A DNA stretch of 54,190 nucleotides, from the NCBI GenBank assembly GCA_946498095.1, contig CAMMMX010000022.1:1-54190 (forward strand), read 5' to 3'. Position numbers and translations under genes: made by a program. The notes under the pieces are model-generated. The model ran no database searches and was not told the origin of the DNA. It saw only the letters and a program-made list of their open reading frames with translations. Shown here one piece after another: positions 53,701 to 54,190 of this stretch (its first letter is position 1; the number at the start of each line of letters is the position of its first letter). Origin of the DNA: an uncultured Clostridia bacterium (GTDB lineage: Bacteria; Bacillota; Clostridia; Oscillospirales; Ruminococcaceae).

Positions 53701-54190
53701 ATGCAGAAAGAAATTGGCAAAAGAGAATCTCCATATAAGGGTATTCTTCGCTTTGCTAAAGAAAAGAAATCACAATTATCATTTGCCGTTGTCCTGTCTG
53801 TTTTATCCTCTGCCTTTGGCGTTGTTCCATATATTGCTGTGGCCGTATTGCTGCAAAAGGCATTGGAAAACAGTTTGACGACTACATGGGCAATTCTCCT
53901 GCCAGTAATTGCTCTATGCGGGTATCTTCTAAAACATGCTCTTTACGCGAAATCTACTTTGTGTTCCCACAAAGTAGCCTATGAAATCATTAAAAATATC
54001 CGTATTGCAATTATGAAGAAGATGTCCAAGGTATCTATGGGAACGATTCAAGAGAAATCGTCCGGCGAGTTTAAGCAACTTGTCATCGACGATGCGGAGC
54101 GATTGGAAGGCCCGCTGGCTCACGCTATTCCAGAAATGACCGCCAGCATACTTGTTCCGATCTTTGTCATTCTGTATTTGTTGGTGATTG
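53701..54190 (+). CDS. ABC exporter, permease part (cut by the window end)
   Basis: 163 codons are visible. The protein starts 'MQKEIGKRESPYKGILRFAKEKK', then alternates hydrophobic helices ('LSFAVVLSVLSSAFGVVPYIAVAVLL', split by the family's first loop) with 'KKMSKVSMGTIQEKSSGEFK', the coupling helix typical of type IV half-exporters. The ATPase domain would lie beyond 54190. The start at 53701 has AGGCGGG nine bases upstream; an ATG at 53695 is closer than is good. Divergent from the AraC gene, resembling YbtP/IrtA-type pairs. Confidence 0.85.
   Translation, partial: MQKEIGKRESPYKGILRFAKEKKSQLSFAVVLSVLSSAFGVVPYIAVAVLLQKALENSLTTTWAILLPVIALCGYLLKHALYAKSTLCSHKVAYEIIKNIRIAIMKKMSKVSMGTIQEKSSGEFKQLVIDDAERLEGPLAHAIPEMTASILVPIFVILYLLVI

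Noticed and set aside
1-54190. CRISPR arrays, insertion sequences, prophage genes, rRNA
   Set aside because: No regularly spaced repeats, transposase, integrase, phage structural genes or rRNA stretches were seen on either strand.

Overview
The window is a chromosomal segment of a low-oxygen, endospore-forming Firmicute, most likely a clostridium of the Oscillospiraceae/Ruminococcaceae type. Four things point there: a class III (anaerobic) ribonucleotide reductase, a SpoVM gene, a PdaB-like deacetylase, and the Bacillota-type order phoH-ybeY-dgkA-era-yqzL-recO. Base composition is near even over most of the window, Shine-Dalgarno sites are strong, and many promoters read as plain sigma-A types, several with an extended -10 (TGnTATAAT). 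The species cannot be named from the sequence.

Layout. 1-253: a 5'-clipped tRNA-Gly(GCC), tRNA-Cys(GCA) and a terminator. 0.3-6.2 kb: a GNAT acetyltransferase, then on the minus strand nrdD (tandem NrdR boxes over its promoter) and a separate nrdG-fmdB-solute-binding-lipoprotein operon. 6.3-9.9 kb: a minus-strand envelope cluster (SGNH hydrolase, DUF4358 lipoprotein, two membrane proteins). 10-12 kb: asnB. 12.3-16.7 kb: a tight minus-strand operon of a CLC transporter (fluoride-type signature), a MATE exporter, a zinc dehydrogenase and a SprT-like metalloprotein. 16.9-17.3 kb: two very short genes, spoVM and a 58-residue two-helix membrane protein. 17.5-20.6 kb: a TetR regulator and a fused ABC ATPase/permease, with a perfect palindrome filling the promoter spacer. 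20.7-27.3 kb: housekeeping genes mutS2, recO, yqzL, era, dgkA, ybeY and phoH.

27.4-33.9 kb holds plant-polysaccharide genes: an AraC regulator divergent from a GH31 alpha-xylosidase, convergent with a GH51 arabinofuranosidase, followed by a class 3 lipase and a PdaB-like deacetylase. 34.3-37.8 kb: a GNAT, a zinc ribbon protein, a SigH-like sigma factor and an alpha/beta hydrolase. 38-43 kb: the operon DUF951-prfA-tsaC-coaE-slt-M18 aminopeptidase. 43.2-44.7 kb: a hypothetical protein and a three-S1-domain RNA-binding protein. Next come a 25-bp-arm hairpin that covers the ribosome site of a 35-codon ORF, a GH106-like glycosidase and a small membrane protein.

From about 49 kb the DNA is visibly richer in A+T and looks acquired and decaying. 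It holds a methyltransferase, a 'LYHGS' protein, a wrecked GNAT gene, a coiled-coil protein, and a second methyltransferase that is truncated at its 5' end and frameshifted at its 3' end. Three 23-bp tandem repeats sit at the break in that gene. The window ends in an AraC regulator divergent from a cut-off ABC exporter, with two direct repeats 21 bp apart at the exporter promoter.

Opposite-strand open frames inside real genes were left out. Functions rest on motifs and family memory, not on database searches.
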